Positions 51,377 through 62,093 of a stretch of 64,000 nucleotides of DNA are shown here, in pieces. Each line of letters starts with the position of its first letter. Positions within the stretch are counted from its first letter, which is position 1. A program made the translations under genes and the position numbers. This DNA is from Prochlorococcus sp. AG-355-J23 (GTDB lineage: Bacteria > Cyanobacteriota > Cyanobacteriia > PCC-6307 > Cyanobiaceae): NCBI GenBank assembly GCA_003278705.1, contig QCDR01000007.1, positions 1 through 64,000 on the forward strand. The letters are read 5' to 3'. The notes under the pieces were generated by a model. It searched no databases and was not told the origin of the DNA. It saw nothing but the letters and a program-made list of their open reading frames with translations.

Positions 51377-52672
51377 ATGAATTCATCTTTTAACAAACTT
51401 TTAACATTCAAAAATGTGATCACTGCATCAATGATCATCATTTTTTCTATCAATCTTTTGTTGATTGAAAGGGTGGATGCTCTCAGTGATAGCAGGCAAT
51501 TAGTACTTGACGCTTGGACCTTGGTAAACGAAGGTTTTTATGATCCAGAAAAGTTTGATGAAATCCAATGGAAAAGAATTAGACAAAAAACATTACAGAA
51601 ACAAATTGAAACAAGTGAAGATGCTTATTCCGCAATTGAAGACATGTTAAGACCTCTAGACGATCCCTACACGAGAGTTTTACGCCCAAAAGATTATGAA
51701 CTACTGAAATCAAGTAATTTTGGGAGTGAAATCAATGGTGTTGGGCTTCAATTAGGTGAAGATGATAACAATAAAGTTAAAGTTATTTCTACTCTAGGGG
51801 GTTCGCCAGCTGAAGAAGCTGGGATAGTAAGCGGGGACTTGATAGAAACAGTGGACGGAATCTCATCAGAAAGATTAGGGCTTGCAAGCACTGCCTCTAA
51901 ATTAAGAGGTGAATCAGGAACAAAAGTTTTAGTTGAAATATCTTCGGAATCAGGAGAAATTAGGGAAGTCGATCTAGAGAGGAGATCAGTAGATCTCAGA
52001 CCAGTTAGAACAAAAAGATTAAGAGACGATTCTCACACAATAGGATATTTAAGGATAACTCAATTCAGCGAAAGCGTACCCAAAAAAGTTGAAGAGGCAC
52101 TTCAAGAGTTAAAAGAGAAAGAGGTAGAGGGCTTAATCTTGGATCTTAGAAATAATTCAGGGGGACTAGTAAGCTCAGGAATAGCAGTTGCAGACTCATT
52201 ATTGAGCGAGAAACCTGTGGTCGAGACAAAAGATAGAAATGGAATCAAAGATGCAATTATTTCTCAAAAAGAGACATCTTTTGATGGACCAATGGTGACT
52301 TTAGTAAATAAAGGTACTGCAAGTGCCAGTGAAATACTTGCTGGTTCTTTACAAGATAATAAAAGATCAATTCTTATGGGGCAACAAACTTATGGGAAAG
52401 GTTTAATTCAATCCCTAAAAAGTTTGGGAGAAGATAGTGGTATTGCTATAACAGTGGCTAGTTACTTAACCCCCAAAGGTAATAATATTCAAGGCCAAGG
52501 TATGACTCCTGACAAATTACTTGATCTACCAGATGAAAGTGATTATGGAAGTACTGACGATAAATGGGTGAGGAATGCAGAATTATTCCTGGGGTCGCTT
52601 TTAGAAAAAGAAGAGGTTTCAGTTCAAACAATTGAATTAAACAATGAAGAAATTAAATCTTTAAATGGCTAA
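51377..52672 (+). CDS. ctpA: carboxyl-terminal processing protease (S41; start corrected from 51356)
   Basis: PDZ GVGLQLG...GSPAEEAGIVSGDLI; NKGTASASEILAGSLQDNKRSILMGQQTYGKG. Confidence 0.93.
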   Translation: MNSSFNKLLTFKNVITASMIIIFSINLLLIERVDALSDSRQLVLDAWTLVNEGFYDPEKFDEIQWKRIRQKTLQKQIETSEDAYSAIEDMLRPLDDPYTRVLRPKDYELLKSSNFGSEINGVGLQLGEDDNNKVKVISTLGGSPAEEAGIVSGDLIETVDGISSERLGLASTASKLRGESGTKVLVEISSESGEIREVDLERRSVDLRPVRTKRLRDDSHTIGYLRITQFSESVPKKVEEALQELKEKEVEGLILDLRNNSGGLVSSGIAVADSLLSEKPVVETKDRNGIKDAIISQKETSFDGPMVTLVNKGTASASEILAGSLQDNKRSILMGQQTYGKGLIQSLKSLGEDSGIAITVASYLTPKGNNIQGQGMTPDKLLDLPDESDYGSTDDKWVRNAELFLGSLLEKEEVSVQTIELNNEEIKSLNG

Positions 52673-52675
52673 AGA

Positions 52676-53962
52676 TTGAAAATAAAATATCTTAAAAATA
52701 TGAGTATTAAAAGAATTTTTCATGACCCAATTCATAAAGAAATAGTATTTGATGCAGGAAAGCCAGAAGAATTAATGATTATGGAATTAATTGATACAGT
52801 TGCTTTTCAAAGATTACGAAGAATAAAACAACTTGGAGCGGCATCATTACTTTTTCATGGTGCAGAATCGAGTAGATTTACTCACTCAATTGGTGTTTTT
52901 TGTATAGCTAGAAAAATTTACAAGAGATTAATTGAAAGTAAATCTTCATTTTGTGAAAATAAATTTGTTCTTTATGGAGCAGCTCTACTACATGATTTAG
53001 GTCATGGCCCTTTAAGCCATACCAGTGAAACAATATTCAAGCATGATCACGAACAATGGTCTGAAAACTTAGTTACAAATTATTCTCCAATAAATTCAAT
53101 CCTCAAAAAGTATGACAACGAATTGCCCAGAAAAATTGGTGAATTATTTCAATCAAAACAACTATTTTCAAAACCTCTTAAAACATTGATAAGTAGTGAG
53201 ATAGATTGCGATCGTCTCGATTATCTTTTACGCGATAGTTACAACACAGGTACTAATTATGGCTTAATAGATTTAGAGAGAATAATTTCAGCTCTTACCT
53301 TTTCACCAGATGGGAATATAGGAATCAAACCAAAAGGCGTGATCGCTATTGAACATTTCCTTGTACTTAGAAACTTGATGTATAGAACAATCTACAATCA
53401 CAGAATAAACGAAATATCAACATGGATACTCGAAAAAATATTACATACAATAAAACATAATTATAAAAAGAATATTTGGTTAGATAATTCTCTATATAAA
53501 TGGATTTTTTCACCTTCAAAGGTTGATTTTGATGATTTCATTAGAAATGATGATGTAACCTTTTATTATCATTTGATCAGATGGAAAGATGAATCTTTTG
53601 AACCACTTTCTACACTATGCAAAATGTTTATTGACAGAGATTTATTAAAGGCATCAGACATAAGTTTTTTAAGTAAGATTAATAGATTAAAAATCCTTGC
53701 ATTTGCCTCAAAATTATGTGAAAAGAATGGTTATGACTCAGAAATATTTTGCGGGATTAAGGAAAGGTCTTTCAAAGGTTTTGAATCTAATAACGCACTA
53801 AAAATATGGGACGGCACTTATCAAAGCGCATTAGAAAATAGTTCTGCATTAATAAAAACTTTAATGAGATCTGAGGAAAGCTCTTTTATTATTTATCCAA
53901 ATATAATTAAAAATGAAATTAAAAAGGAAATTTCTTTATTAAAAAACAATTCCAAGGTTTAA
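52676..53962 (+). CDS. HD-domain phosphohydrolase (start may be 52700)
   Basis: FQRLRRIKQLGAASLLFHGAESSRFTHSIGV; AALLHDLGHGPLSHTSE. Confidence 0.9.
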   Translation: MKIKYLKNMSIKRIFHDPIHKEIVFDAGKPEELMIMELIDTVAFQRLRRIKQLGAASLLFHGAESSRFTHSIGVFCIARKIYKRLIESKSSFCENKFVLYGAALLHDLGHGPLSHTSETIFKHDHEQWSENLVTNYSPINSILKKYDNELPRKIGELFQSKQLFSKPLKTLISSEIDCDRLDYLLRDSYNTGTNYGLIDLERIISALTFSPDGNIGIKPKGVIAIEHFLVLRNLMYRTIYNHRINEISTWILEKILHTIKHNYKKNIWLDNSLYKWIFSPSKVDFDDFIRNDDVTFYYHLIRWKDESFEPLSTLCKMFIDRDLLKASDISFLSKINRLKILAFASKLCEKNGYDSEIFCGIKERSFKGFESNNALKIWDGTYQSALENSSALIKTLMRSEESSFIIYPNIIKNEIKKEISLLKNNSKV

Positions 53963-53966
53963 CTCG

Positions 53967-54629
53967 ATGGAAATTGTTTTAAAAAAAACTGAAAGTAAAT
54001 ATTTAGAAATTTTTTCTTTGTTAGATTTAGATAATATCCATGAAACTTTCAAAAGATTTTCTTCCAACAAAGAGCCTTTAGAAGCAAATATTTTCGCAGT
54101 CAATGAGATAATAAGTTCTCATCAATTATCAAAATTAAAAAATTATTTTGACAAAATTAATATTTGTTCCTTATGCATTTATTCAAATAATAGAGATACA
54201 ATACTAAGTGGAAAGTCTTTAAAAATAGATTCAGCTTATATAAATGAGCGAGAGATTAAAAATAAGTTATTATTATTCAATTCAAAAAAGAAAGACGATA
54301 TTCTTCACAAAGGGACAGTGCGATCGGGTGAAAGAATATCTTCAAATGGAAACCTATGCATTGTTGGAGACGTTAATCCAGGAGCAATAGTATCCGCTAA
54401 GAAAAATATTTACGTTTGGGGTAAATTACTAGGGATCGCATTCGCAGGGAAAAGTGGAAATAAAAATGCCTCTATTTCATCACTTTACCTGAACCCTTTA
54501 CAGTTAAGAATTGCAGATGTGATAGCTATTGGACCAAAGGATAAGCCCAAAAATTGTTATCCAGAAATTGCGGTAATTGATAAACAAACGATAATTATCA
54601 AACCACACATAATCGAAAATAAAAAATAA
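53967..54629 (+). CDS. minC: septum site-determining protein MinC
   Basis: GTVRSGERISSNGNLCIVGDVNPGAIVSAKKNIYVWGKLLGIAFAG; upstream of minD/E. Confidence 0.93.
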   Translation: MEIVLKKTESKYLEIFSLLDLDNIHETFKRFSSNKEPLEANIFAVNEIISSHQLSKLKNYFDKINICSLCIYSNNRDTILSGKSLKIDSAYINEREIKNKLLLFNSKKKDDILHKGTVRSGERISSNGNLCIVGDVNPGAIVSAKKNIYVWGKLLGIAFAGKSGNKNASISSLYLNPLQLRIADVIAIGPKDKPKNCYPEIAVIDKQTIIIKPHIIENKK

Positions 54630-54740
54630 TCAATAATTTGCAATAAATTAATTCAAAAAAGATAAATTTAAGAATTACTTAATCTTTAAAATATTTAACT
54701 TTATTCAAGTGGCTTTATTATTTGTAAAATCTTTAAAATC

Positions 54741-55556
54741 GTGGGGAAAAATACTCGCACAATATTAATTTGTTCAGGCAAAGGGGGGGTTGGTAAAACA
54801 ACTTTAACTGCAAACCTCGGCATAGCACTTGCCAATAGCGGAGCAACAACTGCTGTGTTAGATGCTGATTTTGGCTTAAGAAATTTAGATCTTCTTTTAG
54901 GATTAGAAAATCGCATCATTTATACCGCTCAAGATGTCCTAGATAAAAATTGTCGTCTTGACCAAGCATTGGTAAGACATAAAAAAGAACCTAATCTTGC
55001 TCTTCTACCTGCTGGAGATCCAAGGATGTTGGATTGGATGAAGCCTGAAGATATGAAAAAGATTAGTGAGCTACTTAGTGAGAACTTTGATTTTGTCTTA
55101 GTAGATTGTCCTGCCGGTGTAGAAGATGGCTTTAAAAATGCTCTTGCAGCCTGCAAAGAAGCTATTGTTGTTACTAACCCAGAGTTGTCCGCAGTGCGCG
55201 ATGCGGATAGAGTAATAGGGATTCTTAATACTTCAGATATTGAGCCTATCCAACTTGTAATCAATAGAGTTCGCCCTAACATGATGGCTAGTCAAGAAAT
55301 GTTATCTATCGAAGATGTTCAAGGGATCCTTTCTTTGCCTTTGTTAGGTATTGTTTTAGAAGATGAACAGGTAATAATTAGTACAAATAGAGGAGAGCCA
55401 CTGACACTTTCAGATGGTAGATCACCTGCAAAAAAATGTTATTTGAATGTTTCTCAAAGACTTACAAATAAAGATGTACCAATTATCGATCCCAAAAAAG
55501 AAGGCAAAAGTCTTAGAGATAAATTCATGAGATTAATGCAAACAAAGGTTTTTTAA
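54741..55556 (+). CDS. minD: septum site-determining protein MinD (GTG start)
   Basis: [22 protein letters not shown] deviant Walker A. Confidence 0.97.
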   Translation: MGKNTRTILICSGKGGVGKTTLTANLGIALANSGATTAVLDADFGLRNLDLLLGLENRIIYTAQDVLDKNCRLDQALVRHKKEPNLALLPAGDPRMLDWMKPEDMKKISELLSENFDFVLVDCPAGVEDGFKNALAACKEAIVVTNPELSAVRDADRVIGILNTSDIEPIQLVINRVRPNMMASQEMLSIEDVQGILSLPLLGIVLEDEQVIISTNRGEPLTLSDGRSPAKKCYLNVSQRLTNKDVPIIDPKKEGKSLRDKFMRLMQTKVF

Positions 55557-55557
55557 A

Positions 55558-55893
55558 ATGATGACTCTCAGAGATCTTATAAATAAATTACTAGGCAGAG
55601 AAACCTCTAGTGCAAATACAGCTAGAGAAAGATTACAACTTGTACTCGCTCATGACAGAGTTGATATGAGTTCCTTAACAACTGATCTTTTAGATAAAAT
55701 GAGAAAAGAGATTCTTGATGTTGTTGCTAAATATGTTGAAATTGATTTTGATGAGGTAGCAGTAAGTTTAGAGACTGAAGATAGAATGACTGCATTAGTT
55801 GCCAATTTACCAATCAAAAGAACTATTTCAGGAGAAATAAAATTCAAAAAAACTGATAAAACTGATAAAGATAACAAAGATATCAAAAAGTAA
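55558..55893 (+). CDS. minE: cell division topological specificity factor MinE
   Basis: [13 protein letters not shown]...LRKEI-type helix; follows minD. Confidence 0.95.
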   Translation: MMTLRDLINKLLGRETSSANTARERLQLVLAHDRVDMSSLTTDLLDKMRKEILDVVAKYVEIDFDEVAVSLETEDRMTALVANLPIKRTISGEIKFKKTDKTDKDNKDIKK

Positions 55894-55958
55894 TAAATTT
55901 AAAAAAAGCTAAAAAAATACTGATAATTGACCCTCCCTAATTGTAAGATGAAGAGATT

Positions 55959-56030
55959 GCCGGCTTAGCTCAGCGGTAGAGCAGCGCTTTTGTAAAGCGA
56001 AGGCCATCAGTTCAAATCTGTTAGCCGGCA
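55959..56030 (+). tRNA. tRNA-Thr (TGT)
   Basis: GCCGGCTTAGCTCAGCGGTAGAGCAGCGCTTTTGTAAAGCGAAGGCCATCAGTTCAAATCTGTTAGCCGGCA cloverleaf. Confidence 0.95.
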
Positions 56031-56208
56031 TTTTGATTTATTTAATTCTGTTCAATATTCTTTGCTGAAAATAAAAAGACTAGACCTATCAGAGCAATGA
56101 TAGGAAACATTCTTATTTCGAGAACATACTCTAAAAAAGATGCAAGGGGTTCAAATACCCAATAAGTAAAAAATTGAATTAAAAAAACAAAAAATAATAA
56201 TAAAAACA

Positions 56209-56790
56209 TTAATTCAATTCCCTAACTAATACTTCTCCTTTTCTAATTAGTCTCCAATCACCACTTTTCTTCCAAAATATAATAGTACTTGCTTTTTCAC
56301 TACTTTTTCCCCAGGGGATAGGGCCCAAAATTTTTACAGAGGGGAAGTCTAGAGAAATACCTTCAACTGTAGTTGATCCTTTAAAACCTGAAATATTTGC
56401 ACTTGAAGTTAACAATGGGCCTGTTTCTTTCATGAGAGATTGAGCCATATATGAATTTGGAATCCTCAACCCAATAGTAAGATCATTACTTGTGAGGATT
56501 TTAGTCTCCTTTTTTGAAGCAGGAATAACCATTGTCAGAGCTCCAGGCCAATATTTTGAAGCTATATTTTCGTAATCTTCTTTAGCTGATTCGTGAACAT
56601 AATTAATTAATTGTTCATGTTCTGATCCCATAAGAATCAATGGTTTATCTCTATCTCTTTTTTTAAACTTATAAATAACATTTGAAAATTTTGGTAAGCA
56701 TCCAATCGCAGGTAATGTGTCAGTTGGGAAGATTATAGGTAAACCACTTTTAAGAGTCTTCAAAGCGGATTTGCGGTCTACTAAATTCAT
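56209..56790 (-). CDS. Sua5/YciO/YrdC-family threonylcarbamoyl-AMP synthase
   Basis: GLPIIFPTDTLPAIGC...YKFKKRDRDKPLILM...GLRIPNS. Confidence 0.88.
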   Translation of the reverse strand: MNLVDRKSALKTLKSGLPIIFPTDTLPAIGCLPKFSNVIYKFKKRDRDKPLILMGSEHEQLINYVHESAKEDYENIASKYWPGALTMVIPASKKETKILTSNDLTIGLRIPNSYMAQSLMKETGPLLTSSANISGFKGSTTVEGISLDFPSVKILGPIPWGKSSEKASTIIFWKKSGDWRLIRKGEVLVRELN

Positions 56791-56813
56791 TTTGATTATG
56801 AACCCGTAATAAT

Positions 56814-57683
56814 TTATTTATATCTTCCAATGGTAAACCTTCCAATACCTGAAAGATCTTTCACAATTTCTATTGATGTAAATTTATTTTTAGAAAGGAT
56901 TTTTTTTATTTTTTCGCCTTGATCATAATGATTCTCTAAAATTAGCCAGCCCTTCTCTTTTAAGAATAATGGTGCTTTTTGTATTATTTCCCTAATGTGT
57001 TTTAAACCATCTTCGCCTCCTAATAAAGCAACTTTAGGTTCGAAATTTCTAACTTCTATAGGTAATTTTTCATAAGTATCTTTAGGAATATATGGAGGGT
57101 TTGAAATAACAAGGTCTAATTTTCCTTTAAAATTTTCAAGGGGTGACCACCAATTTCCACAATAAAATTTCAAATTTGATTGTTTGCATGAACTTATAAA
57201 ATTTTTTGTAGCTATTTCTAATGAGTCTTTATCTATATCAGTTGCTACTCCATTACTCAATGGATAAGCTAATGCCAACGCAATACTTATAGCGCCTGAA
57301 CCAGTTCCTAATTCAGCAAAAAATAATTTCTCTGACTTTCTTCGAAATATATTGAAGACAATATCAACTATGAGCTCTGTCTCTGGTCTGGGAATAAGTA
57401 CTTTATTGGTAACTTTTAATTTTAAATCTCTCCAAAAAGTTATTCCACAAAGGTATTGAATTGGACAAGATTTTAACAAATGATCATCCCAAACAGATTC
57501 CAAAATTTCTAATTTTTTTTTTAAATGTAAGATTTCATTAGGATTTATAGCTATCAAATTTATATCGCTTCTTGATACACCGCCCAAGCAGTCAAGTAAA
57601 ACAGCAAAAGATTCTTGATGTCCTCCTTTAGAAAGTTGCTTTTTTTTCCAAATTAAAAATTCTTCTGCAGAAATGCTAAGCAT
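56814..57683 (-). CDS. prmC: peptide chain release factor N5-glutamine methyltransferase
   Basis: PRPETELIVDIV, ELGTGSGAISIALA, VISNPPYIP. Confidence 0.95.
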   Translation of the reverse strand: MLSISAEEFLIWKKKQLSKGGHQESFAVLLDCLGGVSRSDINLIAINPNEILHLKKKLEILESVWDDHLLKSCPIQYLCGITFWRDLKLKVTNKVLIPRPETELIVDIVFNIFRRKSEKLFFAELGTGSGAISIALALAYPLSNGVATDIDKDSLEIATKNFISSCKQSNLKFYCGNWWSPLENFKGKLDLVISNPPYIPKDTYEKLPIEVRNFEPKVALLGGEDGLKHIREIIQKAPLFLKEKGWLILENHYDQGEKIKKILSKNKFTSIEIVKDLSGIGRFTIGRYK

Positions 57684-57694
57684 TTATTAAAGCT

Positions 57695-57847
57695 TTAGCG
57701 TTTTGGTCCAAGCCTTCCTTTGCTAGAGTCAGAGTAGAAGCTTGATTTTTCTCCATCTTGAGTAGAGATAAATAAACCTATTAGGAATATTGTTGGCACC
57801 CCTACAAATAAAAGACTAGCTACAAATCCAAAGTTAGTTGTTTCCAT
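57695..57847 (-). CDS. psbM: photosystem II PsbM
   Basis: METTNFGFVASLLFVGVPTIFLIGLFISTQDGEKSSFYSDSSKGRLGPKR. Confidence 0.93.
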   Translation of the reverse strand: METTNFGFVASLLFVGVPTIFLIGLFISTQDGEKSSFYSDSSKGRLGPKR

Positions 57848-57952
57848 TTAATTAGTAGTTCTATAATTAGGTAATAAGACTATAGACATATATCTTGTAA
57901 TAAGGTGGAAAAATAAACAAATTTTATAAACTGATTAACAGTCTTAAACAAT

Positions 57953-58315
57953 TTATCGAGGCAATTTTTTATTTTCACTGATTTTTTTTAGTTCTTCCAA
58001 ATTTGAGGGAGGGGATTGTGGTTTTGTTAAAATTACTGAAGAGGATTTTATCAATGTTTGGCATGCAAGTCGCCAATTTTCTGGTCTATTTTTGAGTTTT
58101 TCTTCTTCAACAGATGTAAGAGGGCTCAAAGAATTTTTGTTTCCACCTTCAACTGAAATAAAACAAGTACTACATTGTCCTGCACCGCCACAATTTCCTA
58201 AAATGCCTTTTAATCCATAAAGCTGTAAATTCTCTTTCATTACGAGTTCTCTTAAATTTTCACCAGGATTACATTGGACTTCTAAATCCTCACGGATAAA
58301 TCTGATAGTTGCCAT
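57953..58315 (-). CDS. 2Fe-2S ferredoxin
   Basis: GNCGGAGQCSTCF...LACQTL Cys pattern. Confidence 0.88.
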   Translation of the reverse strand: MATIRFIREDLEVQCNPGENLRELVMKENLQLYGLKGILGNCGGAGQCSTCFISVEGGNKNSLSPLTSVEEEKLKNRPENWRLACQTLIKSSSVILTKPQSPPSNLEELKKISENKKLPR

Positions 58316-58537
58316 TTTTTTAGTTATTTTTCTTATTTTGGCGTTTTACTTTGAGAATTGTGACCAAAATATTAACAGTTTTTAGCTAAAAATTTCTTGT
58401 AAACTAGCTTCTGCCAATGGATTTGCCCAATTTTTGCAAGAAAATAAATTTATTTACAAAAATCCCTCAAAGACAAAAAAACCCTTACTATCGTGATGTT
58501 TAGCTGTTTATTCAGCATAGTTACTAGAAATTAACCG

Positions 58538-60061
58538 ATGGGATTGCCTTGGTATCGAGTTCACACGGTAGTTATTAATGACCCAGGTCGACTACTCGCT
58601 GTGCATCTTATGCATACTGCATTATTAGCCGGCTGGGCCGGCTCTATGGCTCTTTATGAATTAGCCATTTTTGATCCTTCTGATGCTGTTCTCAATCCAA
58701 TGTGGAGACAGGGGATGTACGTTATGCCTTTCATGGCAAGACTTGGTATCACAAGTAGTTGGAACGGATGGGATATTACGGGTGCTACAGGAGTTGATCC
58801 TGGATTTTGGAGTTTTGAAGGTGTTGCAGCAGCACACATAGTATTTAGTGGACTATTGATGTTAGCTTCCATTTGGCACTGGACATACTGGGATTTGGAT
58901 CTATGGGAAGATTCAAGAACTGGTGAGCCTGCTCTTGATTTGCCAAGAATATTCGGAATCCACCTTCTCCTAGCTGGACTTACATGCTTTGGTTTTGGAG
59001 CTTTTCATTGTGCAAACGTAGGGATTTGGGTTTCTGATCCTTATGGTTTGACTGGACATGTAGAGCCTGTAGCTCCATCTTGGGGAGTAGAAGGATTCAA
59101 CCCCTTTAATCCTGGAGGAATTGTTGCTAATCATATTGCTGCTGGACTTATGGGAATTATTGGGGGGATTTTTCACATTACCAATAGACCTGGAGAAAGA
59201 CTCTATAGAGCATTAAAACTTGGAAGTCTTGAAGGAGTTTTAGCTAGTGCTTTAGCTGCTGTTTTATTTGTTTCTTTCGTTGTTTCAGGAACAATGTGGT
59301 ACGGTTCAGCGACAACTCCAGTGGAATTATTTGGCCCTACAAGATATCAATGGGATTCAGGCTATTTCAAAACTGAAATTAATAGAAGAGTACAAGCTGC
59401 TATTGATGATGGTGCCACTAAATCCGAGGCATATGCTTCTATTCCAGAGAAATTAGCCTTCTATGATTATGTAGGTAATAGTCCAGCGAAAGGGGGACTA
59501 TTCAGAGTTGGAGCTCTTGTTAATGGTGATGGTTTACCAACTGGTTGGCAAGGACACATTGCTTTCCAAGATAAGGAAGGTAACGAATTAGAGGTTAGAA
59601 GGATTCCTAATTTCTTTGAAAACTTCCCTGTCATTCTTGAAGACAAAGAAGGCAATGTAAGGGCAGATATTCCATTTAGAAGAGCTGAAGCAAAGTACTC
59701 ATTTGAACAAACTGGCATTACTGCAACTATCTATGGAGGGGACTTAGATGGACAAACATTTACAGATCCTGCAGTAGTGAAAAGATTAGCTAGAAAGGCT
59801 CAACTTGGAGAAGCATTCAAGTTTGACAGAGAGACATATAAATCTGACGGTGTATTCCGAAGTTCTCCAAGAGCATGGTTTACATATGCACATTTATGTT
59901 TCGGATTGCTATTCTTGTTTGGCCACTGGTGGCATGCTTCAAGAACTCTTTACAGAAATTCCTTTGCTGGTATTGATGCTGAGATTGGCGACCAAGTTGA
60001 ATTTGGTTTATTCAAGAAGCTTGGCGACGAAACCACAAGAAGAATCCCAGGAAGGGTTTAA
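58538..60061 (+). CDS. psbB: photosystem II CP47
   Basis: [43 protein letters not shown]. Confidence 0.98.
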   Translation: MGLPWYRVHTVVINDPGRLLAVHLMHTALLAGWAGSMALYELAIFDPSDAVLNPMWRQGMYVMPFMARLGITSSWNGWDITGATGVDPGFWSFEGVAAAHIVFSGLLMLASIWHWTYWDLDLWEDSRTGEPALDLPRIFGIHLLLAGLTCFGFGAFHCANVGIWVSDPYGLTGHVEPVAPSWGVEGFNPFNPGGIVANHIAAGLMGIIGGIFHITNRPGERLYRALKLGSLEGVLASALAAVLFVSFVVSGTMWYGSATTPVELFGPTRYQWDSGYFKTEINRRVQAAIDDGATKSEAYASIPEKLAFYDYVGNSPAKGGLFRVGALVNGDGLPTGWQGHIAFQDKEGNELEVRRIPNFFENFPVILEDKEGNVRADIPFRRAEAKYSFEQTGITATIYGGDLDGQTFTDPAVVKRLARKAQLGEAFKFDRETYKSDGVFRSSPRAWFTYAHLCFGLLFLFGHWWHASRTLYRNSFAGIDAEIGDQVEFGLFKKLGDETTRRIPGRV

Positions 60062-60084
60062 ACTAAACTTTATTACTTAATCTT

Positions 60085-60183
60085 ATGGAAGCTTTCGCTT
60101 ACGTTCTTATTCTAACTCTCGCAGTTGTAACCTTATTCTTTGCTGTCGCCTTTAGAGACCCACCTAAATTCGATAGAAAATAA
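60085..60183 (+). CDS. psbT: photosystem II PsbT
   Basis: [32 protein letters not shown]. Confidence 0.95.
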   Translation: MEAFAYVLILTLAVVTLFFAVAFRDPPKFDRK

Positions 60184-60192
60184 ACCAAGAAC

Positions 60193-60220
60193 AAAAAACC
60201 TCTTTAACAAGAGGTTTTTT
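60193..60220 (+). terminator. rho-independent terminator after psbB-psbT
   Basis: AAAAAACCTCTT-TAAC-AAGAGGTTTTTT. Confidence 0.88.
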
Positions 60221-60280
60221 ACTTTTCATAATCAGAATATTACTCTACTATTAGAGTTGAAGTGCATCTTATTTCACCAC

Positions 60281-60760
60281 ATGCAGTGTCCAACCTGTCA
60301 AAACACAGATAGCAGAGTTTTGGAATCAAGATCTGCTGATAGTGGTAAAAGTGTTCGGAGAAGAAGAGAGTGCTTAAATTGCAGCTTTAGATTTACAACT
60401 TATGAAAGAGTGGAATCAATGCCAGTTTCAGTTATAAAGAAAGATGGTGGCAGAGAATTATTTGATAAACAAAAATTATTTAATGGTATATCAAGAGCAT
60501 GTGAAAAGACCAACTTTAGTAGTGAAGCAATTATTAATTTCGTAGATGGAATTGAATCACAAATTGTTCAAGACTCTAATAAAGATATTAAATCTTCACA
60601 AATCGGAGAATTAATACTTAAAAATCTTAGGAAGGAAAACGAAGTCGCCTATATTAGATACGCCTCTGTTTACAGAAAATTTAATGGGGTAAAAGATTTT
60701 ATTTCTACTCTTGAATCTCTAAAGGGAAGTTCAAAAAACCAATTAGCTTCAATTTCATAA
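60281..60760 (+). CDS. nrdR: transcriptional repressor NrdR (start corrected from 60140)
   Basis: [45 protein letters not shown]. Confidence 0.96.
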   Translation: MQCPTCQNTDSRVLESRSADSGKSVRRRRECLNCSFRFTTYERVESMPVSVIKKDGGRELFDKQKLFNGISRACEKTNFSSEAIINFVDGIESQIVQDSNKDIKSSQIGELILKNLRKENEVAYIRYASVYRKFNGVKDFISTLESLKGSSKNQLASIS

Positions 60761-60869
60761 AATTCAGCATCTTAAAGTGTAGAATACATATCACAAATGT
60801 TTTTTGCTATTGGTTTGCAGGCTAGTAGCATTCCTTTCTAACTACCTTAGGTAGTCTGCGATACAACAA

Positions 60870-61961
60870 ATGAACGAAAATTCTTCCCAAACCATTAAAG
60901 AGCTTTCTGAGGATCAAGAAATTAAAAATTCGTCTGAGTTAGATAATGATTCAGCATCTCAAAATGAGGAAGATTTATCATTTGAGAAGAGCGATATACC
61001 TTCAGCAGATTCTTCCTCTAGCAGAACAAATACGGATTTTGACAACGCAGGATTCACACAAGAAGAATTCGCATCACTTTTGGGTAAGTATGACTATAAT
61101 TTTAAACCTGGCGATCTAGTCAAAGGTACCGTTTTTGCTCTAGAGTCCAAAGGGGCGATGATAGATATAGGGGCAAAAACAGCTGCTTTTATGCCAGTTC
61201 AGGAGGTTTCAATAAATAGAGTTGAAGGACTTAATGATGTTTTACAACCTTCAGAAAGTAGAGAATTTTTCATAATGAGTGAGGAAAATGAAGATGGCCA
61301 ATTAGCCCTCTCCATAAGAAGAATTGAATATCAGAGAGCTTGGGAAAGGGTTAGACAACTTCAAAAAGAAGATGCAACAATATATTCTGAAGTTTTTGCA
61401 ACAAATAGAGGCGGAGCTCTTGTTAGGGTAGAAGGCTTGAGAGGTTTTATCCCGGGCTCTCATATAAGTGCTCGAAAAATTAAAGATGACTTAGAAGGTG
61501 AATATTTACCTTTAAAATTTCTTGAAGTTGATGAAGAGAGAAATAGATTAGTACTAAGTCATAGAAGAGCTTTGGTTGAGAAAAAAATGAACCGACTTGA
61601 GGTAGGCGAAGTTGTTGTTGGTTCTGTAAAAGGTATTAAACCTTATGGAGCCTTTATCGATATTGGGGGAGTAAGTGGTCTATTGCACATTTCTGAAATT
61701 AGTCATGAACATATTGAGACTCCGCATAATGTTTTAAATGTGAATGACCAAATGAAAGTTATGATAATTGACCTTGATTCAGAAAGAGGACGAATTTCAT
61801 TATCTACTAAAGCACTTGAACCTGAACCAGGCGATATGCTAACGGATCCTCAAAAAGTTTTTAGTAAAGCTGAAGAAATGGCTGCGAAATATAAACAAAT
61901 GTTATTTGAACAAACTGACGAAAACGAAGAGATCCCAACAGCTTCAGCTGAAACAGTATAA
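60870..61961 (+). CDS. rpsA: 30S ribosomal protein S1
   Basis: three S1 repeats incl. GDLVKGTVFALESKGAMIDIGAKTAAFMP and GEVVVGSVKGIKPYGAFIDIGGVSGLLHISE. Confidence 0.96.
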   Translation: MNENSSQTIKELSEDQEIKNSSELDNDSASQNEEDLSFEKSDIPSADSSSSRTNTDFDNAGFTQEEFASLLGKYDYNFKPGDLVKGTVFALESKGAMIDIGAKTAAFMPVQEVSINRVEGLNDVLQPSESREFFIMSEENEDGQLALSIRRIEYQRAWERVRQLQKEDATIYSEVFATNRGGALVRVEGLRGFIPGSHISARKIKDDLEGEYLPLKFLEVDEERNRLVLSHRRALVEKKMNRLEVGEVVVGSVKGIKPYGAFIDIGGVSGLLHISEISHEHIETPHNVLNVNDQMKVMIIDLDSERGRISLSTKALEPEPGDMLTDPQKVFSKAEEMAAKYKQMLFEQTDENEEIPTASAETV

Positions 61962-62093
61962 CTTCACTTATTTATTTTGTTCACGAAATATAGGAAATTA
62001 AGCCTCATAATCCCTACACAAGTATTTTTTAATTTACAATATTTGATTTGTATCGATAATTTAATTTAGGATAATGCCTAACTCCAAAATTAT

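Noticed and set aside
54701-55886. Minus-strand ORFs overlapping minD/minE
   Set aside because: Antisense shadows of minD/minE
55959-56030. tRNA-Thr(TGT) as possible partner attachment site for the 13934 scar
   Set aside because: Different anticodon and acceptor/T-arm sequence; not the same tRNA as the GGT fragment
58654-60080. ORFs overlapping psbB in other frames
   Set aside because: psbB is unambiguous; alternative frames are spurious
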